Of a DNA stretch of 64,000 nucleotides, positions 50,931 to 59,394 are shown in pieces. The position numbers and the translations under genes were made by a program. This stretch comes from Arthrobacter sp. B2a2-09 (GTDB taxonomy: Bacteria > Actinomycetota > Actinomycetes > Actinomycetales > Micrococcaceae): the NCBI RefSeq assembly GCF_027587375.1, contig NZ_JAMXIC010000017.1, forward strand, positions 54,987 through 118,986, given 5' to 3'. How positions within the stretch are numbered: position 1 is the first letter of the stretch; each line of letters starts with the position of its first letter. The notes under the pieces are model-generated. The model ran no database searches, had not been told where the DNA came from, and saw only the letters and a program-made list of their open reading frames with translations.

Positions 50931-51779
50931 ATGAAAAGTGCCGTGGAACCCTTTGTCGACCTCGAATGGTGGTCTCAAAACCATCGCCGCGTGGTGCTGG
51001 CCGATGTGCGCTGGTACCTTGACGGGCGATCCGGTCGGGAGGCGTACGACGGCGGGCACATCCCTGGCGCCGTTTTTGTCGACCTGGATCGATGGCTCTC
51101 GGCTGAGGGATCGCCACTCGAAGGAAGAAACCCGCTGCCCGCGCCGCAAGATTTTGCCCTGGGGATGCGGGAATTGGGAATCAGCGACGACGACATCGTG
51201 GTGGCGTACGACGACGCCGGCGGAGTCATCGCCGCACGCTTAGTCTGGATGCTGCGCGCCACAGGCCACAGCTCAGCAATTCTGGATGGCGGGCTGGCCA
51301 GCTACGAAGGGCCTCTGGAAACCGAACATCCTTCGAGGCCCGCCGGCGATTTCACCGCCCAGCCGTGGCCCAGCAACCGCCTGGCGGAGATCCACGAGCT
51401 CTCAATCGAAACAAACCTCGTGGTGGACGCACGCAACCGCGACCGCTTCGAGGGCAGGCAAGACCCCATCGATCCAAGGCCCGGGCATGTGCCCGGCGCG
51501 AGGAACGTACCCTGCAGGGAGAACCTGGACCACGCAGGGAAACTGCGCAGCAAGGCCGAGTTGCTGCGCATCTTCGCCACGGCGGGCATCTCGTCGGCCG
51601 AGAACGTGATCAGCTATTGCGGATCCGGAGTAACGGCTTGCCACAATCTCTTGGCCCTGGAATATGCCGGCCTCGGACACGGCAGGCTCTTGACCGGCGG
51701 GTGGTCCCAATACGGTCACGCGCTCGACCTCCCGGTCGAACTCGGGCCCGGAGTCACCACCCCATCCATTGCTCCGTAA
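50931..51779 (+). CDS. Sulfurtransferase with two rhodanese domains
   Basis: A 282-aa thiosulfate or mercaptopyruvate sulfurtransferase type. The N-terminal domain has DVRWYLDGRSGREAYDGGHIPGAVFVDLD, the C-terminal one has RPGHVPGARNVP and the catalytic Cys in ISYCGSGVTACHNLLAL, matching thiosulfate sulfurtransferase-type loops. The final residues PSIAP and the TAA stop are encoded by a half-copy of the palindromic repeat next to the IS element. The enzyme core is intact. Confidence 0.9.
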   Translation: MKSAVEPFVDLEWWSQNHRRVVLADVRWYLDGRSGREAYDGGHIPGAVFVDLDRWLSAEGSPLEGRNPLPAPQDFALGMRELGISDDDIVVAYDDAGGVIAARLVWMLRATGHSSAILDGGLASYEGPLETEHPSRPAGDFTAQPWPSNRLAEIHELSIETNLVVDARNRDRFEGRQDPIDPRPGHVPGARNVPCRENLDHAGKLRSKAELLRIFATAGISSAENVISYCGSGVTACHNLLALEYAGLGHGRLLTGGWSQYGHALDLPVELGPGVTTPSIAP

Positions 51780-51783
51780 ACGA
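51764..51783. repeat. Half-copy of the ATCCATTGCTCCGTA palindrome at the IS left end
   Basis: ATCCATTGCTCCGTA (51764-51778) matches one arm of the repeat at 50567 and is followed by AACGACC directly before the IS110-like element. It also encodes the last residues and stop of the rhodanese gene. The second arm is missing, so the IS may have inserted in or beside it. Confidence 0.8.
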
Positions 51784-51797
51784 CCCTTCTATGGTTG

Positions 51798-52868
51798 TCA
51801 AGCGCCGCAGGTGGTCGGGTTTGCCGCGTTGAGTGTTCGGTAGATCCGTCGGGCGAGATAGTGTTTCACGCACCGGCGGATCTCCCTTTTGGTCCGTCCT
51901 TCGGCTTGTCGTTTCTCGACGTATCCGATGGTCGCTGGATCGAAGGTCATCCTGCTGAGGGCGATCATGTGCAGGGCTTTGTTCAGGGTTCGGTCGCCGC
52001 CGCGATTGGGCCGGTGCCGGACGGTGTTCCCGGAAGAGGCCGGGATCGGGCTGACCCCGGCAAGGGAAGCGAAGGCGGCCTCGGAACGGACCCGGCCCTG
52101 GTGGGACCAGGCGGTGAGGCAGATCGCGGCGGTGACCGGACCGAACCCGGTTTCCTGCAGCAGGGGCGCGGCTTCGCTGATCTCGACCAGTCCGCTGATC
52201 TGGCTCGTATTGGTTTTGATGTCCGCGTCGAGTCCGCTGATGTGTTTGGCCAGCCGGACTGCTTCGGAGCGGGCAACGGAGGCCGCCAGCGGTTCGTCCC
52301 GTGCCCGCCAGCGGGATGCCTCGGCGATTTGGGTTCCGGCCAGGGGTTTGCGGGCGTCAAGGCCCAGGTCGTTCACCCTCAGGAGCGCGGTCAGCGCGTT
52401 CACGGACCGGGTGCGGTCGGTGGTCATGGACTCCCGTGCGGTGACCAGGACCCGCAAGGCTGCGCGGACCCCGTCGTTCAGCCGCGGGCGGCGCAGCTGC
52501 TGTTCCTCCAAAGGCAGGACGGCGGCGGCGATCCGGTGCGCGTCCAAGGGATCGGACTTGCCGACCCCGTGCTGGGCACGGGCATCCATCCGCGCCGCTT
52601 CGGCAACCTGGTAGCCGGCAGCGCCGACGGCACCGGCCAGCAGGGCCCCATAGGACGCGGCGCCCTCGATCACCCACAAGGTGCCCAGGTCCGCGCCGGT
52701 GCGGCGCGCCACCCAGGCGATGGCCCGGTTGATGCCGGCGCCGGTGGTCGGGAAATCCCGGGTCTGAAGCAGTTCCCCTGTTCCGGCGGCGATGATCGCG
52801 TAGACATGGTTCCTGGCGTGGGTGTCGACGCTGACGACAAACGGGTGGGAATGCGCAACGATAGACAT
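51798..52868 (-). CDS. IS110-family transposase (DEDD recombinase)
   Basis: A 356-aa recombinase. The RuvC-like DEDD residues are seen in SVDTHARNHVYAI, VIEGAASYG and GKSDPLDAHRIA (N-terminal ~110 aa). The C-terminal Tnp20 domain has TGFGPVTAAICL, FASLAGVSPIPASSGNTVRHRPNRGGDRTLNKALHMIA with the serine nucleophile region. It is complete, so the element may still be active. It lies inside the element on the minus strand. Confidence 0.95.
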   Translation of the reverse strand: MSIVAHSHPFVVSVDTHARNHVYAIIAAGTGELLQTRDFPTTGAGINRAIAWVARRTGADLGTLWVIEGAASYGALLAGAVGAAGYQVAEAARMDARAQHGVGKSDPLDAHRIAAAVLPLEEQQLRRPRLNDGVRAALRVLVTARESMTTDRTRSVNALTALLRVNDLGLDARKPLAGTQIAEASRWRARDEPLAASVARSEAVRLAKHISGLDADIKTNTSQISGLVEISEAAPLLQETGFGPVTAAICLTAWSHQGRVRSEAAFASLAGVSPIPASSGNTVRHRPNRGGDRTLNKALHMIALSRMTFDPATIGYVEKRQAEGRTKREIRRCVKHYLARRIYRTLNAANPTTCGA

Positions 52869-52874
52869 AGCGGT

Positions 52875-53060
52875 TCCGGCACCTTCCTCTATTTCGCGGA
52901 TATGGTCAGGGCCGCAAACGGCCGGTACCAGTCCGGGTAGAGGTCACTTCGGAACAACACTGTGACGAGCCACGCCCCGTCACACAGGGCGGGCAACCTT
53001 CTGATCAAGTCACCGAGGTGGGCCGGGCAGGTACCGGCCGCCCCACCCCACGGACGGACA
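52875..53060 (-). ncRNA. Candidate bridge RNA region of the IS110 element
   Basis: The arm between the transposase start and the right end is non-coding. CGGCCGGTACC (52919-52929) and its complement GGTACCGGCCG (53030-53040) bracket a hairpin TGTGACG / CGTCACA (52961-52967, 52978-52984). A structured ~180-nt RNA upstream of the recombinase is what IS110 bridge RNAs require. Limits and guide loops are not determinable here. Confidence 0.4.
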
Positions 53061-53175
53061 AGTCGTTAGAAGGGCACCCGACGGGGCCAATCGTTTTGTG
53101 AGTCACGACCATGGCGCGGAACGGCCAATACCTACTCTGCCAGCCAGTCCCGGACCAGCCACCCCAATCCTCACA

Positions 53176-53199
53176 GTCGTTTTGGGCCCTCAAAACGAC
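53176..53199. repeat. Palindrome GTCGTTTTG-GGCCCT-CAAAACGAC
   Basis: A 9-bp inverted repeat with a 6-base centre. Its core resembles the loop of the palindrome at 50567, making these probably members of one repeat family. Confidence 0.75.
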
Positions 53200-53240
53200 G
53201 CTGGGCCCACGCCGGCAGGGTTCCCTGGCCGTGGGGCCAC

Positions 53241-53386
53241 GCCGGCGAGGGCCCCGGCCTGAGCTTGCGAAGGTTGGGAGCCGGTGGGGACTTGCGAGGT
53301 TAGGGCGCCGGTGGGAGCAATCGATTGGGCCCACACCGGCGAGGGCCCCGGCCTGAGCTTGCGAAGGCTGGGAGCCGGTGGGGACT
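53241..53386. repeat. 94-bp-period duplication ending at a stop codon (GGGAGCCGGTGGGGAC family)
   Basis: A ~50-bp block starting CCGGCGAGGGCCCCGGCCTG and ending GGGAGCCGGTGGGGACT occurs at 53242-53292 and 53336-53386. The second copy runs into the stop codon of the minus-strand hydratase gene. CCGGCRAGGG-like pieces occur once more at 53212. Read on the minus strand, CCCACCGGC and GCCGGTG can pair, as in a terminator. Confidence 0.85.
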
Positions 53387-54164
53387 AACGGTGCTTGAAC
53401 TCCGGCTGGCGCTTCTCGGTGAACGCTGCCATGCCTTCCTTTTGGTCCTCGGTGGCGAACAATGAGTGGAAGATCCGACGCTCAAGCAGGACGCCCTGGG
53501 ACAGGCTGGTTTCGAAGGCTGCGTTCACGGCTTCCTTGGCAACCATGGCAACCGGCTTGGACTTGGACGCGATCACCTCGGCGGCCTTCAACGCCTCCTC
53601 CACCACGGAATCGGCCGGCACGACGCGGGAAACGAGTCCCGCGCGCTCCGCTTCCACGGCGTCCATGAACCGACCAGTGAGGACCATGTCCATCGCCTTG
53701 GCTTTGCCCACGGCATAGGTCAGCCGCTGCGAGCCGCCCATGCCGGGAATGACACCAAGGTTGATTTCCGGTTGGCCGAACTTGGCGTTGTCCCCGGCAA
53801 TGATGAAATCGCACATCATGGCAAGTTCGCAGCCCCCACCCAGGGCAAAACCGGACACCGCGGCAATCACGGGAATGCGCAGGCGCGTGAGGTTTTCCCA
53901 GCCACGGAACCAGTCGGCGGCGTACATTTCCATGTACCCCTTGGATGCCATCTCCTTGATGTCGGCGCCGGCCGCGAAAGCCTTCCCCGAGCCGGTGATC
54001 ACCACAGCGCCCACCCCGGGATCTGCATCCATGTCTGACACGGCGGCCACGATCTCATTCATGGTGGCCTGGTTCAACGCATTGAGCGCCTTTGGCCGGT
54101 TCAGGGTCACCAAGCCCACCCGTCCACGGAGTTCCACCAGGATGTTTTCGTACTGCTGCGCCAA
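53385..54164 (-). CDS. Enoyl-CoA hydratase/isomerase
   Basis: A 259-aa crotonase-family enzyme. The oxyanion-hole motif is GKAFAAGADIKEM, and the second is GFALGGGCELAMMCDFIIAGDNAKFGQPEINLGVIPGMGGSQRL with the usual glutamates. In the valine branch it hydrates methacrylyl-CoA to 3-hydroxyisobutyryl-CoA; the order with mmsB and the hydrolase supports this. It is the last gene of the minus-strand operon. Confidence 0.92.
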   Translation of the reverse strand: MAQQYENILVELRGRVGLVTLNRPKALNALNQATMNEIVAAVSDMDADPGVGAVVITGSGKAFAAGADIKEMASKGYMEMYAADWFRGWENLTRLRIPVIAAVSGFALGGGCELAMMCDFIIAGDNAKFGQPEINLGVIPGMGGSQRLTYAVGKAKAMDMVLTGRFMDAVEAERAGLVSRVVPADSVVEEALKAAEVIASKSKPVAMVAKEAVNAAFETSLSQGVLLERRIFHSLFATEDQKEGMAAFTEKRQPEFKHR

Positions 54165-54230
54165 GCCGTGCCCCTTTTGTCGGTTGCTCAGTAAGTCGGT
54201 TGCTGAGGAAAAAGAAACTACCCGCCAAGG

Positions 54231-55154
54231 CTACTTGGCGGACTTGTCCCGAATGTCAGTGATAATGCCGGAGAAGTCGCGCCCAGCTCCGCCTTCGGCC
54301 GCGAAAGCGTCGTAGATCTGCGATGCCAGGTGCCCCATTTGCCCGTCCACTCCGGTGCTCTCAAGCGCGTTGACCGCGAGCCGGAGGTCCTTCGCCATGA
54401 GCGCACCGGCGAATCCGGGTTGGTAGTCGCGGTTGGCCGGGCTCGTGGGGACCGGCCCGGGAACGGGGCAGTTGGTGGTCAGCGCCCAGCACTGCCCCGA
54501 GGCGTTGGAGGCGACGTCGAACAACGCTTGGTGCGTCAGGCCCAGCTTCTCGCCCAGGACGAAGGCCTCGCTGACCGCAATCATGGAAACGCCCAGGATC
54601 ATGTTGTTGCAGACCTTGGCAGCTTGCCCGGCTCCGTGGTCACCGCAGTGCACGATCCTCCGGCCCATGAGTTCCAGGATCGGCTTCACTGTTTCGAAGT
54701 CCTCGGGCAGCGCCCCGACCATGAAGGTCAGGGTTCCGGCTTCGGCACCCATCACGCCTCCGGAAACGGGCGCGTCCACGGAGCGATGGCCAGCCTCCAA
54801 GGCAATGGCTGCGGCCTCGCGGGCCTCGTCGACGTTGATGGTGGAGCAGTCCAGGAAAAGTGTGTCCGGCGCAGCCACCGAGAGCAGGCCCGGTGCGCCG
54901 TCCGCTCCCCGGTAGGCGTCCAGGACGTGCTTGCCGCTGGGCAGCATGGTCAGGACAACGGAGGCACCCGCAACGGCTTCCGGAGCTGAATCCACCGTGG
55001 CAATGCCGTGTTCCCGGGCCACCTCGAGTGCTGCCGGCACGGGATCGTACGCGACAACTTGATGACCTGCTTTGACAAGGTTCACGGCCATGGGGCCGCC
55101 CATGTGGCCAAGGCCAAGGAAAGCGATGGTGCCGGAAGCGGCGTTTTCAGACAT
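54231..55154 (-). CDS. mmsB: 3-hydroxyisobutyrate dehydrogenase
   Basis: ATG 55154, with AAAGGAG upstream, gives 307 aa. It oxidises 3-hydroxyisobutyrate to methylmalonate semialdehyde. Seen are the NAD motif LGLGHMGGPMAVNLVKAG, FLDCSTINVDEAREAA, DAPVSGGVMGAEAGTL and the catalytic lysine in GQAAKVCNNMILG. The start lies eight bases inside the preceding hydrolase gene. Confidence 0.93.
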   Translation of the reverse strand: MSENAASGTIAFLGLGHMGGPMAVNLVKAGHQVVAYDPVPAALEVAREHGIATVDSAPEAVAGASVVLTMLPSGKHVLDAYRGADGAPGLLSVAAPDTLFLDCSTINVDEAREAAAIALEAGHRSVDAPVSGGVMGAEAGTLTFMVGALPEDFETVKPILELMGRRIVHCGDHGAGQAAKVCNNMILGVSMIAVSEAFVLGEKLGLTHQALFDVASNASGQCWALTTNCPVPGPVPTSPANRDYQPGFAGALMAKDLRLAVNALESTGVDGQMGHLASQIYDAFAAEGGAGRDFSGIITDIRDKSAK

Positions 55155-56193
55155 GGTCGGACTCCTTTGAATGAAGTTTGAGTTCACGTTCGCCGAGCGA
55201 TGCGAAGAAGCCGTCGACGGCGGCCGGCGACACCTCCGCCAGGGAAGCTGGCTTCCATTGTGGGTTGCGGTCCTTGTCCACCACCTGGGCGCGGATCCCT
55301 TCGCGGAAGTCCGGCCCGGCCAGGCACCGCACGCCAACGCGGTATTCCTGTTCCAAGGCCTCCTCGAGGGAGAGCCCCCGGACGCGCCGCAACGATTCCA
55401 GGGTGACTTTCACGGCAGTGGGCGACTTCGCCTCGATCGTGTCCGCAGCGGCAGCGGCGTCCCCGCCAGCGGTGCGCAGGCTGCTGACGATTTCCTCGGC
55501 GTCGTCGGAAGCATAGGCGGCATCGATCCACTCGCGCTGGCCGGACAGTGCCGAGGCCGGCGGTTCCTGCACAAAGCGCTCGACGGCGGCCTCCGCCGTC
55601 AAGCTTTCCAGCGCTTCCGCGAGCGCGGGCAGGCTTTCGGACGGCACGAAGTGGTCCGCGAGCCCCAGGAACAGGGCATCGGCCCCGCTCAAGTGGGCAC
55701 CCGTGAGTGCCGCGTGGGTGCCCGACTCCCCCGGTGAGCGGGACAGTAGGAGGGTCCCGCCGACGTCGGGCACAAAACCAATGGTGGTTTCCGGCATGCC
55801 GGTACGGGTCCGTTCGGTGACCACACGGAGCGAGCCATGCGCGGAGATCCCGACGCCGCCGCCGAGGACCAGCCCGTCCATGAAGGCCACGTAGGGTTTC
55901 GGGTACCGGGCAATGAGCGAATTCAAGCGGTACTCCGCAGCCCAGAAGTCCGCAGTCTGATCCCCGTGGCGCAGCATGTCGTCGTAGATCGCCACGATGT
56001 CTCCACCCGCGCACAGTCCGCGATCCCCGGCGCCGTGCACCAAAACCGTCTTGACGGCGTCGTCGTCCGCCCAGGCGGTGAGCTGCTCCAGCATCGCCGT
56101 GACCATGCTGGCGGTGAGGGCGTTGACGGCCTGGGGCCGGTTCAGGGTGATGACGCCGAGGTGGCCGCGCTTCTCGAAGAGAACCTCAGCCAT
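55147..56193 (-). CDS. 3-hydroxyisobutyryl-CoA hydrolase
   Basis: A 348-aa crotonase-fold hydrolase, longer than hydratases. Motifs GAGDRGLCAGGDIVAIYDDM and DGLVLGGGVGISAHGSLRVVTERTRTGMPETTIGFVPDVGGTLLLSR define the HIBCH group. It frees 3-hydroxyisobutyrate for mmsB. Its ATG shares a base with the mmsA stop (TAATG), and its stop overlaps mmsB by eight bases. Confidence 0.93.
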   Translation of the reverse strand: MAEVLFEKRGHLGVITLNRPQAVNALTASMVTAMLEQLTAWADDDAVKTVLVHGAGDRGLCAGGDIVAIYDDMLRHGDQTADFWAAEYRLNSLIARYPKPYVAFMDGLVLGGGVGISAHGSLRVVTERTRTGMPETTIGFVPDVGGTLLLSRSPGESGTHAALTGAHLSGADALFLGLADHFVPSESLPALAEALESLTAEAAVERFVQEPPASALSGQREWIDAAYASDDAEEIVSSLRTAGGDAAAAADTIEAKSPTAVKVTLESLRRVRGLSLEEALEQEYRVGVRCLAGPDFREGIRAQVVDKDRNPQWKPASLAEVSPAAVDGFFASLGERELKLHSKESDHV

Positions 56194-57692
56194 TAGCTGC
56201 CGGCCGGCATCACGAAGCTGGCGCCCTGGCGGATGCCCGAGGGCCAACGGGTGGTGACCGTCTTGGTCTTGGTGTAGAAGCGGAAGGCGTCCGCGCCGTG
56301 CTGGTTAAGGTCGCCGAAGCCCGAGGCCTTCCAGCCGCCGAAGGTGTAGTAGGCAATCGGGACGGGAATGGGAACGTTGATGCCCACCATGCCCACTTCA
56401 ACGCGGCTCGCGAAGTCGCGGGCGGAGTCGCCGTCGCGGGTGAAGATCGCGACGCCGTTGCCGAACTCGTGCTCGGAGCAGAGCCGCAGCGCTTCTTCGT
56501 AGTCGGCTGCGCGGAGGACGCTCAGGACCGGGCCGAAGATCTCCTCCTTGTAGATGGACATGTCCTTGGTCACGTTGTCGAAGAGGGTCGGGCCCACCCA
56601 GAAGCCTTGCGGGTACCCATCCACTGCGAGCCCGCGTCCATCGGTGACAAGTGTGGCGCCTTGGTCGACGCCGGCCTGGATGTAACCCTCGATCCGTTCT
56701 TTCGCCGAGGCTGCCACCACCGGGCCGAAGTCCGAGTCCTTGGCCAGGCTGGGGCCAACCTTCAGTCCCTTGATGCGGTCCTGCAGCTTGGAGACGAGCT
56801 CGTCGGCCGTCTCCTGGCCAACCGGTACCGCCACCGAGATCGCCATGCAACGCTCACCGGCGGAGCCGAAGCCGGCACCGATGAGGGCGTCCGCGGCCAT
56901 GTCCAGATCGGCGTCGGGCATGATCACCATGTGGTTCTTGGCGCCGCCGAAGCACTGGGCGCGCTTGCCGTGGGCCGCGGCCGTGGCGTAGATGTACTGG
57001 GCAATCGGCGTGGAACCGACGAAGCCGATGGCCTTCACCCGCGGATCCTCGAGGAGGGTGTCAACGGCTTCCTTGTCGCCGTTGATGACGTTGAAGACGC
57101 CGTCCGGCAATCCGGCCTCCGTGAAGAGTTCTGCCAGGCGCAGCGGCACCGAGGGGTCGCGCTCCGAAGGCTTCAGGATGAAGGCGTTGCCGGCCGCCAG
57201 CGCGGGGCCGGACTTCCAGAGCGGAATCATGGCCGGGAAGTTGAAGGGCGTAATGCCCGCGACGACGCCGAGCGGCTGGCGCAGCGAGTGGACGTCGATG
57301 CCCGTTCCGGCGTTGTCCGAGAATTCACCCTTGAGCAGGTGCGGCGCACCGGCGGCGAACTCCACCACCTCGATGCCACGCTGGATGTCGCCCTTGGCGT
57401 CGGGGAAGGTCTTGCCGTGCTCGGAGGAGAGGAGCGTGGCGAGTTCGTCCATGTGCTCGTTGACGAGGTCCACGAACTTCAGCAGGATCCGGCCGCGGCG
57501 CTGCGGGTTCATGGCGCCCCATTCGAGCTGGCCTTTTTCCGCGTTCGCGATCGCGTTCCTGACCTCATCAGCGCTGGCCAAGGGAAGCTTCGCCTGGACC
57601 TCTCCCGTGCAGGGATCGTAGACATCGCTGAAGCGCCCGGAGGTCCCGTCGATCCTCTGGCCGTCAATGTAGTGGGAAAGTTCGCGCACCAT
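56193..57692 (-). CDS. mmsA: CoA-acylating methylmalonate-semialdehyde dehydrogenase
   Basis: A 499-aa aldehyde dehydrogenase that yields propionyl-CoA from methylmalonate semialdehyde. It has GITPFNFPAMIPLW, KPSERDPSVPLRL, GSTPIAQYIYATAA and the catalytic Cys in GFGSAGERCMAIS; FGGAKNHMVIMPDADLD is typical of MmsA. It starts the four-gene valine operon, with AAAGGAG upstream of ATG 57692. Confidence 0.96.
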   Translation of the reverse strand: MVRELSHYIDGQRIDGTSGRFSDVYDPCTGEVQAKLPLASADEVRNAIANAEKGQLEWGAMNPQRRGRILLKFVDLVNEHMDELATLLSSEHGKTFPDAKGDIQRGIEVVEFAAGAPHLLKGEFSDNAGTGIDVHSLRQPLGVVAGITPFNFPAMIPLWKSGPALAAGNAFILKPSERDPSVPLRLAELFTEAGLPDGVFNVINGDKEAVDTLLEDPRVKAIGFVGSTPIAQYIYATAAAHGKRAQCFGGAKNHMVIMPDADLDMAADALIGAGFGSAGERCMAISVAVPVGQETADELVSKLQDRIKGLKVGPSLAKDSDFGPVVAASAKERIEGYIQAGVDQGATLVTDGRGLAVDGYPQGFWVGPTLFDNVTKDMSIYKEEIFGPVLSVLRAADYEEALRLCSEHEFGNGVAIFTRDGDSARDFASRVEVGMVGINVPIPVPIAYYTFGGWKASGFGDLNQHGADAFRFYTKTKTVTTRWPSGIRQGASFVMPAGS

Positions 57693-57931
57693 GGAATGCT
57701 CCTTTGCATATGGGGAATGCCCGCCATCGGCCTCGAAGGCACATGTCCAACTGCGCTCCGGGACGTCTTTGATCCCGAATATACTCGGACTTCCTACTAA
57801 TTTCTAGAGGACTTCAGCTCCTGCCCTCAACACCCGACCACATTTGGAAATGCCCGACGCCGGAACCTGCGTAGTGCGGGGATGTGCCGGTCTGTGCTCG
57901 GCGCAAAGGTGGTAGACCGTGGTGGCCCGGC

Positions 57932-59311
57932 TCAACGAGGCAGCGAGCCGTAGGCATCCAGCGCTTCCCGGCGCGAGGCTTTAAGGTCCACCACGGGCTC
58001 TGGATAGTCGGCCGTGGCCAGCTCCGGGATCCACTGGCCAACGTAGCTGCCGTGGGGATCGAATTTCGCGGCCTGGGTCTCCGGATTGAAGATCCTGAAG
58101 AACGGCGAGGCATCCGCACCGGAACCAGCCACCCACTGCCAGTTCGCGGGATTGGACGCAGGATCGGCATCTACCAGGGTGTCCCAGAACCATTGCTCGC
58201 CCAGTTGCCAATGTATGCCAAGGTTCTTCACCAAGAGGCTGGCCGAGACCATGCGAACCCGGTTGTGCATCCATCCCGTGGTCCACAACTGCCGCTGCCC
58301 CGCGTCCACCAACGGGAAACCGGTGCGGCCCTCCTGCCATGCGCGAAGGAGGGTGGCGGTATCCTGCGTGGAGGCTTCCTGACCACCCGGCCAAGCCCAC
58401 GGATAGTGGTCGAAGCCCGGCCGCAAATTGGCCGTTGCCAGGTCCGGGTGATGGAAGTATTGGTGCCAGCAGAATTCACGCCATCCAAGTTCCGAGGCGA
58501 AGACTGCGGCGACCTCGCCCAGTTCCCGACGCCGGCCCTGCTGGGCATGCCATACCTCGAACGGGCTGAGTTGCCCCCAGCGCAAGAAGGGCGACAACCG
58601 GCTACTGCCCGGTAGGTCCGGACGGTCCCGGTTCACCGAATAGTCCGCCAGCCCGTGCTCCACGAAGTCATCAAGGAGCTCATGCGCCTGGGCCGAACCC
58701 GGTTGCCAACTCTCGGACAATCCACCAGACCAATCGGGGTTCCGCGGCAGCAATCCCCAAGTGTCCAATTCCTCGGATTCAGGCAGCTGGCCGGAGAATC
58801 CCTGGCCCGGTTCCGGAGCTTCCAGCGGTTCGCGGAAATCCAACCCGGATACGGTGCGCCAAAAAGGCGTGAAGACCCTGAAGGGTCCGCCTTGCTTGGT
58901 GGTGACGGCCCACGGTTCGTGCAGCAAGGAGGCCTGGAAACTCTCCGCGTGCATCCCGGACTCGCGCGCCCAGGTCTTGATGCCGGCGTCGAGCATCCGC
59001 TCTGCCTCGCCATAACGGCGGTTCCAGTACAGCGATCCGGAATCCATCGCCGTCGCGGTTTCCCGGATGATCTCCGCCGCCGGCCCGCGGCGCAACATGA
59101 GCGGTACGCCGAGGGCGGCGAGGTCTTCTCGAAGGGCAAGCAGGGAATGATGCAGCCACCAGCGGGAAGCGCCACCGAGCGGCCTGATGCCGGGCGATTC
59201 CTCGTCGAGGACATAGAGCGCGACGGCGGCTCCATCGTCGGCTGCCGCCCGCAGCGCCGGGTTGTCCGTGGCGCGGAGGTCGTCCCGGAACCACACGATT
59301 GACGGCTTCAC
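57932..59311 (-). CDS. phr: Deoxyribodipyrimidine photolyase
   Basis: A light-dependent CPD repair enzyme, 459 aa, from GTG 59311 with GAGGGGGATGA upstream. N-domain IVWFRDDLRATDNPAL; FAD-binding domain with SRLSPFLRWGQLSPFEVWHA, WREFCWHQYFHHPDL, LLRAWQEGRTGFPLVDAGQRQLWTTGWMHNRVRMVSASLLVKN and ASPFFRIFNPETQAAKFDP. All usual motifs are intact. It lies alone between the mms operon and a fasciclin lipoprotein. Confidence 0.96.
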   Translation of the reverse strand: MKPSIVWFRDDLRATDNPALRAAADDGAAVALYVLDEESPGIRPLGGASRWWLHHSLLALREDLAALGVPLMLRRGPAAEIIRETATAMDSGSLYWNRRYGEAERMLDAGIKTWARESGMHAESFQASLLHEPWAVTTKQGGPFRVFTPFWRTVSGLDFREPLEAPEPGQGFSGQLPESEELDTWGLLPRNPDWSGGLSESWQPGSAQAHELLDDFVEHGLADYSVNRDRPDLPGSSRLSPFLRWGQLSPFEVWHAQQGRRRELGEVAAVFASELGWREFCWHQYFHHPDLATANLRPGFDHYPWAWPGGQEASTQDTATLLRAWQEGRTGFPLVDAGQRQLWTTGWMHNRVRMVSASLLVKNLGIHWQLGEQWFWDTLVDADPASNPANWQWVAGSGADASPFFRIFNPETQAAKFDPHGSYVGQWIPELATADYPEPVVDLKASRREALDAYGSLPR

Positions 59312-59331
59312 TCATCCCCCTCGGATTTTGT

Positions 59332-59379
59332 GCACAGGCCATGCCCCCTAAGACGAATCTTAAGGGGCATGATCTGTGC
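59332..59379. terminator. Stem-loop after the fasciclin gene
   Basis: GCACAG, ATGCCCC and TAAGA pair with TCTTA, GGGGCAT and CTGTGC in a nested stem with small bulges and a CGAA-like tetraloop. It sits between the fasciclin gene end and the photolyase start, on the minus strand. Confidence 0.85.
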
Positions 59380-59394
59380 GCAATCTACTGAGAT

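Larger units (their letters stand above)
51784..53074 (-). mobile_element. IS110-family insertion sequence (about 1.29 kb)
   Basis: The boundaries are inferred from short inverted ends CCCTTCTA (51784-51791) and TAGAAGGG (53067-53074). The element holds one transposase gene near the left end and a ~205-base non-coding arm upstream of it, the layout of IS110 elements whose bridge RNA is 5' of the recombinase. Exact termini and core dinucleotide cannot be fixed without an empty site. Confidence 0.7.
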
